From assembly GCA_029216955.1 (NCBI GenBank), contig JANAVB010002199.1, forward strand, positions 15,391,956 to 15,455,955: a stretch of 64,000 bases of DNA, read 5' to 3'. The notes under the pieces were generated by a model. The model made no database searches, had not been told where the DNA came from, and worked only from the letters and a program-made list of their open reading frames with translations. Below, one piece after another: positions 23,210-36,224 of the stretch. Positions within the stretch are counted from its first letter, which is position 1, and each line of letters opens with the position of its first letter. The DNA is from Iris pallida (taxonomy: Eukaryota > Streptophyta > Magnoliopsida > Asparagales > Iridaceae). The translations under genes were made by a program, and so were the position numbers.

Positions 23210-23897
23210 TAGGGCTGCAAATGAGCCAAGCCGTTCGCGAGCTGCTCGAAGCTCGGCTTGATAAAAGCTCGTTTGAGCTCGATTTGTTTAGTAAACAAGC
23301 TAAGCTCAAGCTTCATTTTCGAGCTTGTTTAATAAACGAGCCAAGCTCAAGCTTAGAAGTACTCGGCTCGTTTGAGCTCGCGAGCTGGCTCGTTGATGAG
23401 CTTGCAAGCTGGCTCGTTTAGAAGCTAGTTTAGGAGCTTGTTTAGAAGCTCCTTTGTTCTTTGTTGAATTCTAAATATATGTATATTTGTGTGCATTATA
23501 TATTTATATGTCCTTAATAATTGATATTAAGGAACTTTTTAATTAATAATATCACAGGTACTTGAATTCAAATCTAACTAAATTGAAATCGAGCTCGTTA
23601 AGCTTGAAATCAAGGTTAATGAGCTTGAAATAAAGTTGAGCGATCTTGAAATCAAGCTTAACGAGCTTGATTTTGAGCTTATCAAACTTGTTTATCAAGC
23701 TTGAATCAAGCTTACTTATCAAGCCAAGCTCGAGCTCAAACCAAACCAAGCTCAAGCTTAATATAAACAAAGCTCAAGCCAAGCTCAAGCTCTAAAATAA
23801 AAAATTTATCAAGCTCGAGCTTGAGCTCGATTAATTCTAGTCAAGCCAAGTTCAAGCTTACAAAAGCTTGGCTCGACTTGGCTCGTTTGCAGTCCTA
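23210..23897. mobile_element. 688-bp MITE with GAGCTC-rich interior (hAT or MULE type)
   Basis: Inverted ends TAGGGCTGCAAATGAGCC and, from the right, TAGGACTGCAAACGAGCC, flanked by CCTGGAGC (23202-23209) and CTTGGAGC (23898-23905), an 8-bp duplication with one mismatch. The interior is filled with degenerate AAGCTCGAGCTT words in both orientations around an AT-rich core, giving a long imperfect hairpin. Short ORFs in it are artefacts. Confidence 0.75.
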
Positions 23898-23905
23898 CTT
23901 GGAGC

Positions 23906-24560
23906 TAATTTTGGTTGTCCCTTGACCCTTATTGCCAGCTGGTCATGGTTGTCATCCGTGACCCTGACCTTTGATAGGATCATGTTAAACCTGGAGGGTT
24001 GCCCTAGCGGAAGAGATTGTCCAAGTCCTAAGTCTTGTCCGATTTATCCCAAGGCCGGCCATGTCCGTTGTCGAACCCAAACAGCTCGGTCAGTGTGAAG
24101 GTTGCATTTACACTGCGCGCGCACATCTTTCATGTTTCATTATACTTAGCGAGTTACAACGGAATCTTACTTTTGAGTCACTGGATCTTAAGTATTGCTG
24201 CATGCTACTACTACTCTATTGAATCTTCTTGTCTCGATCGATCGACAAATAGCTTAGCTATGATTTGATTTGATTTGATTCGAACAGTTATTAGGAAAGA
24301 TGGAGTCAAGTAACCGTCACTTCATTTCATCATTCTGTCGTTGAGCAGTAAGATCATGGACAATAATGGAGCCTTGTTGTCGTTGCAATGATTTCTGGTT
24401 CCATCTCCCCATTCTTATTTTCTTGGGCTAATTATAGTTTAGACCAGCTAGAAGTTTATGCCTTAGCATGTTCATTTATTAGAGAGTTTAGGCTCTGGAT
24501 GTAGTATTTTTGGATCATGAAATGTACACTGCAACACAAAATTCAGAGGCTATATTTTCT
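23906..24560. other. Intergenic sequence, nothing recognised
   Basis: No supported gene or terminal repeat. Short ORFs at 23868-24268 have no recognisable domains. Confidence 0.5.
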
Positions 24561-24563
24561 TAA

Positions 24564-25004
24564 GAGCATTTTCAACCCTATTGTCTTGTTAAGTGTTGTA
24601 AGTCTTAGGTGGCTCCTATATGACATGAGCCACAAGACAATATCTTATTTATGTGGCAAAATTATCTCTCAAACGACAATGAGATAGAAAAACTCTCTCC
24701 AATGCAAAAGTATTGAGAAGACAATAAAAAGTTTTTTTTTTCAACTTCTAATACAACTTTTAAGACTACTCATCTTCTTTCTTTTTTCTAATATTTTTTA
24801 TTCATAATTGATGACATGGAAGAGAAGACATTGTCAAGTGCATTGTCTAGAACAAGACAATCAACTTCACGATGTCTACTTTAATTTTTGCCACATAAGC
24901 TTCATAATTGACTTGACAATTGCATTGGAGAAGAACTTTTGAATAAAATTTTGTCATTCCTATGTGGCATTAACTTTTTTCCAAAGTCACAATAAGGTGG
25001 AGAT
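24564..25004. mobile_element. Tourist-like MITE, left part (split by LTR-A)
   Basis: The left end GAGCATTTTCAACCCTATTG follows TAA (24561-24563). The right end, ...AAGGTGGAGATGCTC, is completed only after the 36-kb insertion, at 60996-61004, followed by TAA (61005-61007). The termini are inverted repeats with a TAA target duplication, as in PIF/Harbinger MITEs. Total length without the insertion is 445 bp. Confidence 0.75.
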
Positions 25005-26314
25005 TGTCACGACCCGCACCCTGATTAGGGGCACGAGAACGTGGGTACGTCCAGCCTACGCCGCAGTATCGGCGGTAGAACGCTGTATAGGTCATCTATA
25101 ACATCTAACATCTAACAACAAGATATATAAACCTGTCATCTCCGCACGGAGGTATAACATAACATCTCAACTATATGTCTCAAACACAAGTCTAGAAAAG
25201 ATAGAGCGTGATATGGAATCAGATAAAAGAAAGGAACTGAATATAGATAGAGTTATCACACCACACAAAGTAGATGTTCAACACAGATAAGTACAAGACC
25301 TGAAATATAACTAAGTCACAACTAACAATCGGAACAATCCGATACAAATGAAAACTATAAACACTAGACTAGACTAGGCACCCTCTACTGAGCTAGATGC
25401 TCCTCAGGCTCCTGAAGGTCACCCTCATGTGTCCCATAGAAGGTAGGACAGTCACCATCATCATCTGTAATATTTTCAACAGGTCCAGTCAGGACAGGAA
25501 CGAGCACAATACATCTCACGCAGTTCATATCATGTTGGAAAATGTAAAGCATGCATAGAGTAAGATACATGGACTGTAAAGAATGTATATATAAAAACAA
25601 GAGAGATTTGATAACTGAAAATATCTATATATGATAAGTAAGAACTGTAGGTAACCTGTGATTTAGAGCATGAGATGGTTATATAAACGGGTTAGAACAA
25701 TGCAAGGGTAACTCCATCATACGTGAGTGTACTATGGTCATATACATGATTTCACAAGATTTTACAAGATGGAATTTTAATCACATAACCATTTCCTACT
25801 CACCCTCCCCAATCAATACACAAGGATCCAGTCAAGTTACGTTACCTTGCACAAGAGGTTTTTATCATGTTTGCTCACGTGATCATGAGAGTACAAGATT
25901 GCACAAGAGTATACATGAATAGAGGTGTACATAAAATACAAGATGTTCATGAAAAGCACATGACAACTGTATTTGATGCACCCCGAGGGGGATAACATCG
26001 CATGACAAGATCCATATAGTACCAATCCGTGATAATAACGTGACAGCATCATATAAAGTAATCTAGAGCAAGAATATAAATCCTAACATGTATGAAATGA
26101 TCAAAGAATGTACTCGCCTGTCACCCTGTATGACTGATATAAATAGATGTCCGAACTGGTGTCACATAGTCCTATTTAGAGTAAAACATGTCACAATATA
26201 TCCACAATGGTAAAAATAGAGTATACAATGCATACTACATGATTCTAGGTCAATCTGGTCAAAAGTCAACTCTTGGTCAACTCTAAAAGTCAAACTAGGT
26301 CAAACTAGTCAAAG

Positions 26315-29300
26315 TAAAATGCATATTTTTATACATGTACAACTCATGTGTATTTATTTAGTATTTATCATGTATTTATTTAATAGTTATCATATATTAT
26401 CCTGTATTTAATTTCCTTTAATTCATGTTAATTTATTTCCTGCAATTATATTTCTGTAATTTTATTTCTGCATTTTATTTCCTGCTTTTATTCTCTGCTT
26501 TAGCTAGGCTTTGGGTTCGTGTTGGCCTTGGTTGGATCCCCTACAACCCGACCCATTGGACCCGGCCCATTAGCTCCCACCTACCACCCCTTCCATATTT
26601 AAAGCCACCCTCTCCATTCTCTCTCCTCATTACTCATTCTCACCATTACTCCTCTTCTTCTTCTTCTTCATTACTCTCTCCACCTACCAAACCCATAGGC
26701 AAGTACATCTTGCTTCTTCATGAGGACCCATTTTTATGGTTCCATTCTCTTTCCCTCGTGATTCTAAGAGAGTTTAGAACTTGACATTTTTCATTTCGAA
26801 GTCTTAATCTTTGTAGATCTAGATATAAGTTATTTTCAGATTTTGGGGGTTTTGATCTATTAAACTTCTGTATTTTCAAGTTTTGATGATTTCATGTTGT
26901 AGAAGATTTCATTCTACCCAATTTTGACCTTTGCAAAGTTGGATTCGGACTTATTTTGACCAAGTTATGGACTTTTTGAAACTTTAGGGTGCAACCATGG
27001 AGTTCTTGCTGTTTGGAGAAGACAGTAAGCAGTGTATGCTAGCTTTTTAGCTTGCGTCACTGAGCTGTGCGCGCTCTTTAGCGCAGCGCAGTATGGAGTC
27101 CATACGCTGCCTTTTTAGGAAGCGTGTGTCTTACATACGCTGCCTTTTTAGGAAGCGTGTGTCTTGCATACGCTGCCTTTTGGAAGCGTATGTCGTATGG
27201 AGTCCATACGCTGCCTTTTGGGAGCGTATGACTTGCATACGCTGACTTGGATGGTCAGGAGTCGTATGGAGTTCATACGCTACCTTTTGGGAGCGTATGA
27301 CATGCATACGCTGACTTGGATGGTCAGGAGTCGTATGGAGTTCATACGCTACCTTTTGGGAGCGTATGACATACATACGCTGACTTGGATGGTCAGGAGA
27401 CGTATGGAGTTCATACGCTACCTTTTGGGAGCGTATGACTTACATACGCTGACTTGGATGGTCAGGAGTCGTATGGAGTTCATACGCTGCCTTTTGGAAG
27501 CGTATGACTTGCGTACGCTGGCTTGGATAGAGAGGAGTCGTATGGAGTCCATACGCTAGCTTGACCTGAGCGTACGCTGGCTTGAGCGTAGCTTGACCTG
27601 AGCGTACGCTGACATGAGCGTACGCTGACATGAGAGTAGCCTGCTTACCCTGGATCTTCTATAGCCCTGTATATTGATATCTTATTAGATGTTTAACGTC
27701 CATTTTATATCCTTACGCCTTTTTGCATAAACTTGATATAATCATGATATGTTGATATTTCTGTTAAATATAGATTGTTACGTGGGATGTACCATGTGTC
27801 GTGAATTGAGCTATAGATACCCCGATTGACTGGAATTAAACCCTGAGAGTCGTAGACTCGACTCCACTGAATACTATTTGACTTTCATGCCTTGTCACCA
27901 TTGATGATAATTGTTATCTTGACTAAAATTGATCATGCGTTCCTAGTTGAAACTAAGAGACTGGCTAGTCGTCTTATTGAATGAAATGAATGAGACACGT
28001 TCATGTAATGAACTATTGTACTCGATTAGCCAATCCCGAATATTGGCATACAGGCACATGCAGGCTTCAAATTATTTATTTATTTAGTTATTTATCTATC
28101 TTATAAAAACAGCATGTGTACTTTATGGTCAAGGCATGATTACTCCGTAGTCAGATTTGATTGTTGCATCACGCTATGTAAAACCTACAACCTAGCCGCA
28201 CGGGTATCGTTGTAGAGTTGCGCATATCGTACCCCGTACGAAAGTACTCATTTGAATGACCATGATCCACGGCATGAAACTTCACTCAACGTAGAGACTA
28301 TTAAGTTAAATAAAATAATGATGGCATGGAGAGAATGGATTCCCGAGTTCTTACATGGCAGCCCCCTTGGGACTATTAAGTGCCCGACGGGCCGGCTGGT
28401 TCCCACAGATACTGTAAATCTGTCACACGGGCAGGGAACAGTATCTGCTTATATTATTGTACATGCTATATTAACGGCGGGCGTCCCGCTGGGACTTGTC
28501 TAACTACATGATTGGCACAATTGATTGATTGGATAGACTAGCCTTGCTTGTACATAGTAAGAACTGAGGAATCCCTATTGCATAAATTCCAGGATAACTT
28601 GTGACTCACAATAGCAAGCCGTAGTAGTTGATTGGCCGTTCAAGATGATTTGTTTGTGTACTGTACCTACTCTGTTACTTAACTGGGATGATCAGAATAT
28701 CAGGACATGACGGGCCAACTTCTGTCCTTGTTTGGTTGGGAGGTTGGTTCGAAGTGTCGTGATGTTATGTGAATCCTAGTAGCAAGCAGAGATCTATTTA
28801 TCATATTTCATATTACTGATTTTAGTTCTCATGTCGTGCTTCCTTGTGGTACTTGCTATTAGAGGTCTAACCTCTCTGGTTTTGTATGGCCAGATTTAGA
28901 GCCGGTTTTCGAGGACTTAGCTTACTTCTACCTCCAAGATGGTCAACACTAGAGGGATGATCGCAGGAGGACTCGAGTGGGTTTCTTACTTCCCCGCTCA
29001 TTTTGTTATCTACTTTATACTTTGCCGTTTGGCACCGACATGTTAGTCGGATCGTCTCGTACTTACTTTTTACATAATTGTAACTAAAGTCAGGCTGCAG
29101 CTGATAACAATTGTGTATACTTTTGCTACATCAATCTGGCTATATTTTGTAAAGCCAGATATCAAGAACATTTTGACAGAGCGTTTGGGACGCCTTACTG
29201 TTTTATCTTACATGTTCTCTATTACTGTTTCTTGTTCGAATGATTGAGACAATAGATGTGAAGTGACCATAGTAAGACTTTCATGTAGTATGTACCCCCT

Positions 29301-29408
29301 TGTCTTTTAGACAGCATTGATCGTATTATACGGTATTCATCTACCCGTAATACGTAGCTGGCTGAGTCATTCCCCCGCTCTCCAGTATTCTGGTTCTGGG
29401 GCGTGAAA
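26315..29408 (+). mobile_element. Solo LTR of family C nested in LTR-A
   Basis: Homologous over its length to the LTRs at 46586 and 54747, and ends ...CTGGGGCGTGAAA. Flanked by CAAAG on both sides (26310-26314 and 29409-29413), confirmed by the uninterrupted sequence at about 43685 in the other LTR-A copy. The first about 20 bp and the last bases differ from the TG...CA ends of the intact family, so the termini have decayed or been trimmed. Confidence 0.82.
27180..27555. repeat. 69-bp tandem repeats inside solo LTR-C
   Basis: Units starting CATACGCTGACTTGGATGGT recur with a 69-bp period (27236, 27305, 27374, 27443). Each holds inverted CATACGCT / AGCGTATG words. Because 69 is divisible by three, frames stay open on both strands and give repetitive ORFs. 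Confidence 0.9.
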
Positions 29409-29903
29409 CAAAGTTAGGTCAACTATGGTCAAACTAGTTAGGATTTAGTCAAACTAGTCATTCTAGGTTATTTCAAGTCAAATCTAGGTTAAACTTAGAC
29501 TAACTAAGGGTTTTTAGGTCAAGGGTCAACTCTATAAGGCTAACCCAAATCATGACATAACTTCTAATTATCCTACTTAACCCCATACATATCTTAAATT
29601 ACATAGGACTATCCTCATAATCATATGGTCAAACATAAATCAACTAGTTTAATAGTCTAGGGTTTAGTCAAACCTTAGTCATCAAGCCCTTTAAAGTCCA
29701 TCCAAGCCATTTCTAGGTCAATTAGGTCAAGTTTGACCTAAGGTTGACTTTGGTCAACTCTAGTCAAACAAGGGTCAACTAGTTAGGTCATGGGTCATTA
29801 GGTCAATTAGGGTTAGCCCCTAATGGCCATAGGCTAATGTCTATAACCCATAGGCCAGTAACTTATAGGTTCTATGTAAACCTATATCTAAAAAGTATAG
29901 TAT

Positions 29904-29907
<4 letters not shown>

Positions 29908-29972
<65 letters not shown>

Positions 29973-30000
29973 TATATATTAGTATATATATATTTTGATA

Positions 30001-30074
<74 letters not shown>

Positions 30075-30102
30075 TATCAAAATATATATATACTAATATA
30101 TA

Positions 30103-30182
<80 letters not shown>

Positions 30183-30184
30183 TT
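29908..30184. repeat. (TA)n tract containing an inverted repeat
   Basis: Long (TA)n; within it GGTATATATTAG...ATTTATA (29971-30010) is mirrored by its reverse complement (30068-30104), so the tract can form a large cruciform. Confidence 0.9.
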
Positions 30185-30203
30185 TTTTTTTTTATATACA
30201 TAA

Positions 30204-30590
<387 letters not shown>

Positions 30591-30959
30591 GAGAGAGAGA
30601 GATGTGGGAGTGTGTGTGTGGGGTGTGTTCTCTGATTTCTGGAACCACACACACACACACACACACAATACATACATAAATATATACACACACCCACACA
30701 TACCTATACATACACATATATACACTCACATACACATACACATATACCCACACACTCATATACATATATACATATATATACAATATATACACACATTTTA
30801 CATATATTTATATATAAAAATCAGTTTGAAAATGGATTACAAAATCTGGAAAAATACCAATATCTGAACCCCAGTGCACTGTGCACTCGATCAATGGGTA
30901 AACCCAAATCCGAGTCAAAAATGACCTAAGGCCCGAAATCCAAGGTTGGTAATCGTGTC

Positions 30960-31480
30960 CCACAGTGTCCCCTAGCATCTAGGGTGCCTGACACAAAGTC
31001 TAGACACGACACGACGTGTCCAACCCTCTAAAAACCTAAACAGGTAAACACTGACACACACACGCAAACACTGCGTCGTGCACGTGTGCACCTAGCTCTA
31101 GGACACGACACACGCACACACGTGTCTCGTGCTCGTGCAAGAAGGTGCGCCTAGGGGTTGTGCACGTGTCCAAGTGCCTGCCCCGTGTCCACGTCACTCT
31201 AGGACACGACACGAGGTCCGTATCAGTCGAGAAAACTCGACTGATACACGCCGTTTGGCACCGCGTCGTGCAGCGGTGCACGTCTCATGGACACGACACG
31301 AGCCACGTGGGGCCTCGTGGTCATGTCCACGTGTAGCCCACGTGTTGGGCTACACACTCGTGTCACCACAAGGTGTCCATGTGGTGTGTCCGCGCGACAC
31401 GACGTGCGCGAAGTCGGCTCTGTGCAGTGCGCACAGAGCAGTGTAAAACCCGTGCGAGTGCGATTTCTCACTCGACACGA
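30960..31480. repeat. CGTGTC/GACACG-rich word module of LTR-A
   Basis: Densely packed CGTGTC, ACACGAC and GTGCACG words in both orientations, plus a perfect hairpin at about 31217-31245 (TATCAGTCGAG, AAAA, CTCGACTGATA). The same module is at 44930-45460 in the other LTR. Confidence 0.75.
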
Positions 31481-31510
31481 CACGGCTTGACACAAAACTT
31501 TGGAGGTGTC

Positions 31511-34338
31511 TGTAATGCCTGTTGTTCGTATTGCGTATTTGGAATATGTATACGAATTTTATCTTGTAATTGCATATCTCCTTGGTTTGGCTTGGCTTGT
31601 TTACTCTCGGTTTGGGTTGGCTTGGTTCGGCCGGCCCAATACTTGGTTCATCATGGGCCAAGGGTGGAACACCTTAGCCTATGCTTCTCCTTCATTTTCA
31701 CCACAACCCCCTCTTTATTATCCCCACCAACCTTCTCTCTCCTCCATAATTCTCATTTATTTCTCCTTTCCCCACCATTACTCTTCTCCACCAACCAAGA
31801 ACACCATAGGCAAGTGCAACTTGCTTCCACAAGAGAACTCCTTTTGATGGTTTTATTAGCTTCTCCTCATGATTCTAAACCACATTAGAACTTGTCATTT
31901 TCCATTTTGAGGCTTTAATTCTTGTAGATCTAGAGTTTTGCTATTTTCGGATTTTTGGTGTTTTGATCTATCAAACTTGTTTGTTTTCAAGTTTTGATGG
32001 TTCCATGTTTTAGAGAATTTCATTCTACCCAATTTTGACCTTTGGAAAGTTGGATTCGGACTTATTTTGACCAAGATTTGGACAATTGAAGCTTAGATTC
32101 AACTTTAGAGTTCTTGCTGTTCTTGCCATTTGGAGAAGACAGTGAACAGTGAGCTAGCTTTTTAGCTTACGCCACTGAGCTGTACGATGTTCTTTAGCGA
32201 GCGTACGCTGACTTGTGTACGCTGCTCTTTAGCGAGCGTACGCTGACTTGTGTACGCTGCTCTTTAGCGAGCGTACGCTGACTTGTGTATGCTGCTCTTT
32301 AGCGAGCGTACGCTAGCCTTGATATGCTGCCTGTTGGTAGCGTGTCTTGAGCGTACGCTAGCTTGAGCGTACGCTGACCTGTAGCTTGAGCGTACGCTGA
32401 CCTGTAGCTTGAGCGTGCCCTTGTGTACGCTGACCCTTGCGTACGCTTCCCATTGGAAGTGTATGGATCCTTTGGTACGCAGACCTGAGCGTACGCTAGC
32501 CTGAGCGTAGCCTGGCTTGAGCGTAGCCTGATTACCCTTGATCTTCTATAGCCCTGTATATTGATATTTTATTAGATATTTAACGTCCATTTTATATCCT
32601 TACGTCTTTTGTCCTGAACTTGATAATCACGAATTTACTTGATATGTTTGGAATTGATAGTTGAGCATGACGTGATAGTGACCCGTAGTGGTGCACTCCT
32701 GACATAATAGCCTGACATGACCTGATAGTGGCCCGTCATGGTGCACTCCTGACAAAGTACACTTGGCATGATAACCTGACATGATTATCTCGAATAGCTG
32801 TTGCGACGGCTACCTGACATGACATGACCTGTTTAATTAATCATGACACCATGGGCGATTGTGCTTGTACAAATAATCCAGTCCTGTCTTGCATCATGTC
32901 TAGGAGGGGACTCCTGAGTACCACGGTCAGGAGTACCTACTGAAATGGACTAAGGTTAATAATTAGTATAATTCACTACTCATGAAGAGATGTTCCCCAG
33001 TTACAGGCGATCCCGTTATCCCGGTCGCAAATGTTTGGACTTGTAGCCTGCCGACGAGTAGGGCACATTTCCAGCCCACTGTTATGTGGGGCACTCTTGA
33101 TTGTCACTTTAAATAATTGAACTCTATTGTCACTCTAATGCATTATACTCTCTAGATTGTCACTATAATGATTGCCTGGATAACCTGGATAGCTGCAGGG
33201 CCTGTGACTACTTGGAGCATCTCATTGCATCTTGCTAGTAACTAGGATTGTGATAACCCTAGTTAGTTAATGTAGAAAGCCGTAGGCAATGATTGGCCGT
33301 GATTGATTGGATGGAGTCTAGTCCAGTATGGTATTGTCTAGAATTGATTGATTGCAAGATTGTACCAGAATGATTGAATTATTGTCACTCCAGATTGTCA
33401 CTATAATGATTGTCACTCCAGATTGTCACTATAATGATTGTCACTCCAGATTGTTACTTGACCTGATTTCTTATATTTATCTTGCCGATAAATGGTGAGA
33501 GAAACCAAGTTCCGTTCAGACAAAGGGTTACAACCCCGATCCTTGTTTGGTTTACGGGTTGTAACCTAGCTATCTGAATAGTTCCATGGTTATCTCATCG
33601 TATATCATCCTGGCATGCTTTTCCATATGTCCTGTCTTTTAGTGATTCTATGCAAGATTGTCTTTTATAATTACCTATCATGCTTTTTCTTAAATTACTG
33701 TCTCTTATTATGTAATTATATTATTGTGTTAATTTGCTGGCTTTAGTTCTTAAGTGAAGCCTCCTTTGTGGCACTTGCTCTTTCTGGGGTCTGACCCAGC
33801 TGGTTTTGTATGGCCAGATACCGGAGCAGCACCAAAGGATCTCCCTGCTTTCCAGCCCGATGGTGGTCACCAGGCGTAACCAGGGCATCGAGTGGGTTTC
33901 TTTTGTTCTCCCACTGTAATATTGTAAATTATTCTTTTGAGGCGTTTAGCCGACGAGCAAGTGTTAGCTCGATTGTACTTACTTACTGTCTGTCTACGGG
34001 CTGTAACACGATTGACAAGCCCCAGGGGTTGATCATGTATGACTGAACTCTTGTTAGTCCTCACATTTTGTAACGACTAGCTTCATGATCATCTGGATAT
34101 GTAATGTTTGGGACGCCTTACAATTGTATATTTGGAGATTTGATATCTTGTGATTATTATTAGTTGGTTGAGATTGAGACAATAGGCTATTTTATGACCT
34201 TAAGAGACTGATGGATTGTAGTGAAACCCTCACATATCTAGACAGCCGTGACCGTATAGCGGTGTGGATCCCATTCCGTTATACGTAGCTGGCTATGTCT
34301 GCCCCTGCTCTCCAGTATTCTGGTTCTGGGGCGTGACA
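31511..34338 (+). repeat. 5' LTR of LTR-B
   Basis: 2,828 bp, TG...CA ends. Carries the GCGTACGC word module at about 32160-32540 and a CT-rich leader-like block near 31690-31800. Confidence 0.9.
32160..32540. repeat. GCGTACGC word module in LTR-B 5' LTR
   Basis: Many copies of the palindrome AGCGTACGCT with GACTTG or GACCTG spacers in about 380 bp; the matching module in the 3' LTR is at 36890-37210. Confidence 0.85.
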
Positions 34339-34593
34339 TGGTTTAAGTGGTGGTCCATGCAGGTCTTGTCAATCAAGATGTGTGGGAGTTTACCAGATAG
34401 ATGTCTCAATCTGTACTCGCCTTTGATCTCCACTCGTATCTTCTTATCTCCCTGAATTCCTGACTTGATAACATGCTTGTATCATTGATCTATCCTGGTC
34501 CTTCCTTAATATCCCTGATGTCATTGCTTCAGTGACATCGTTCCTGTTGATCAGCCAGAAGGAGCTCAGTCCTCAACAGCCGCCTCCCGAGCC

Positions 34594-36024
34594 GTGCCTC
34601 CTGGAGGACCAGTACCGCCAGTTCAGCCCGACCAGCCAGCAGGGTCAGAGGATGGAGGATTGGTAGGACTCATCCGTGAGTTGTTTGCGTCCCAAGATCG
34701 TCAGGGAGATGCCCTGCACCAAGTAGTACAAGATGCTCTGAATAGAAGTGGTCCCCGAGGGAACAGTGCGGTCAACAGTTTCAAGCGTCTGAACCCTCCA
34801 TTCTTCGATGGCAGCGAGGATGCCATTGCTGCCGATGCTTGGCTACAAGATATAGAGGTGATTCTCGAAGCCGCAAAGATTCCAGAAGACGAGAAGGTGG
34901 CTGTGGTGCGTCTACAGTTATTGGATCTAGCCCGCAGTTGGTGGGCCACACAAGCAGTAGGATTGGCAACACCTGTCTCCTGGGCAGTGTTCAGCGAAAA
35001 GTTCCAGACCAAGTATTATAATACAGTGGCTCGGTATGACTTGCAGACCAGGTTCAGTAATCTTAAGCAGATGGGGAGGACGGTCGACGGTTATGCGGCC
35101 GAGTTTTCCAGACTCAGTCGGTTTGCTCCCACCTTGGTGGCAACCGAGTTTGACAGAGCGCAGAGGTTCCAGCAGGGACTTCACCTGGAGATTATATTGG
35201 CAGTAGAACAGTTCGAGCATCAGACCTATGATGTGGTGTTGCGGGCAGCAAGGAGGCACGAGTATACCTCCCAGAGAATAGTGGACAGGACCGGAGGTCG
35301 GAAGCGGTCCCATAGTCAAATGAATCAGTCTTCAGCCCCAGCCCCGGCAGCCAGGACTTTAACTATTGGATCTCCGAGGCGAGCAGCTTCAGTTACGTCG
35401 GTCCAGCACTCAACCCCGACGTACTCTCCGCAGAAACAGAAGCAAGTGCAGTCTTCCGCCGTGGGCTGTTCTTATTGTGGAAAGCCTGGACACGTGGTAG
35501 CAGAGTGTCGCAAGGCGTTGGGATTGTGTTTATTGTGTGAAGCACCGGACCATAGGGTGGGGTCCTGCCCTTTCAGAGTTGATTCAGCATCGACAGTATC
35601 TAGTCCCTCGGTTGGGGGACCAGCACCAGCACCAGCTCCAGTTCACCAGCAACAGCAGTTCCCGTTCCCGAGGCCATTGCCGACTCAGGCCCAGACTTTC
35701 CAGCAACAGAACCCGCGGCAGTTTGCCTTAGCCCAGGCTCAGGTTCAGAATCGGCCGAGAGGTATATGTGTCCTCTCATCTTGCTTTTCTACCGTCATTA
35801 TGCGGGGTGCAAGACGTATTTCATGTATCCTAATTACAACGGTACATTCCGGACCCGAGCCATATCCTAGGTCATTCGAAACTGGTTATTGGTACCAACC
35901 TTTTCGTATGAGGATAGGCCCGTGTCCATGTTTGACCAAAGAGAGAGACTCGAGCGCAAGACTATCAGTTAGTCCGAGTTGCTTGGGGTCATCACTCTTT
36001 GGGGGAGTCAACGTGGGAGCGTGA
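34594..36024 (+). CDS. gag: Gag protein of LTR-B (pol-deleted), fused to out-of-frame pol remnant
   Basis: A single open frame. Residues about 30-235 resemble the gypsy retrotransposon gag domain (RLNPPFFDG, WW..Q, TVDGYAAEFSRLSRFAP). Two CX2CX4HX4C zinc knuckles follow (CSYCGKPGHVVAEC and CLLCEAPDHRVGSC, about 35467-35570), then a Gln/Pro-rich tail. From about 35770 the frame runs into a chromodomain-region remnant in the wrong frame, so the last about 85 residues are not native. The codon at 34594 is GTG; no ATG lies in frame before the upstream stop at 34516, so the start appears lost or supplied by splicing. Gag assembles the particle; without pol the element would depend on a relative. 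Confidence 0.7.
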   Translation: MPPGGPVPPVQPDQPAGSEDGGLVGLIRELFASQDRQGDALHQVVQDALNRSGPRGNSAVNSFKRLNPPFFDGSEDAIAADAWLQDIEVILEAAKIPEDEKVAVVRLQLLDLARSWWATQAVGLATPVSWAVFSEKFQTKYYNTVARYDLQTRFSNLKQMGRTVDGYAAEFSRLSRFAPTLVATEFDRAQRFQQGLHLEIILAVEQFEHQTYDVVLRAARRHEYTSQRIVDRTGGRKRSHSQMNQSSAPAPAARTLTIGSPRRAASVTSVQHSTPTYSPQKQKQVQSSAVGCSYCGKPGHVVAECRKALGLCLLCEAPDHRVGSCPFRVDSASTVSSPSVGGPAPAPAPVHQQQQFPFPRPLPTQAQTFQQQNPRQFALAQAQVQNRPRGICVLSSCFSTVIMRGARRISCILITTVHSGPEPYPRSFETGYWYQPFRMRIGPCPCLTKERDSSARLSVSPSCLGSSLFGGVNVGA

Positions 36025-36210
36025 GGATGATATCCGATCACGATATCCCGACTTGTTTGACTCGTGAGGTATAATGTCTTTCTTATGCCTCATGCCATCA
36101 ATTCCTTGCTTGCATGATTGATTGATTGCCTAGTATAATTGCCTGTGAATAGTATAGCTTGTTCTTGTCCCTCTAGCCTCTTAATTAAATTCCGAGGACG
36201 GAATTCTTTT

Positions 36211-36224
36211 AAGGTGGGTAGAGT
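36211..36224 (+). promoter_or_regulatory. Polypurine tract of LTR-B
   Basis: AAGGTGGGTAGAGT directly before the 3' LTR, in the position used for plus-strand priming; it is interrupted by pyrimidines compared with AAGGAGGGTAGAGA in LTR-C. Confidence 0.6.
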
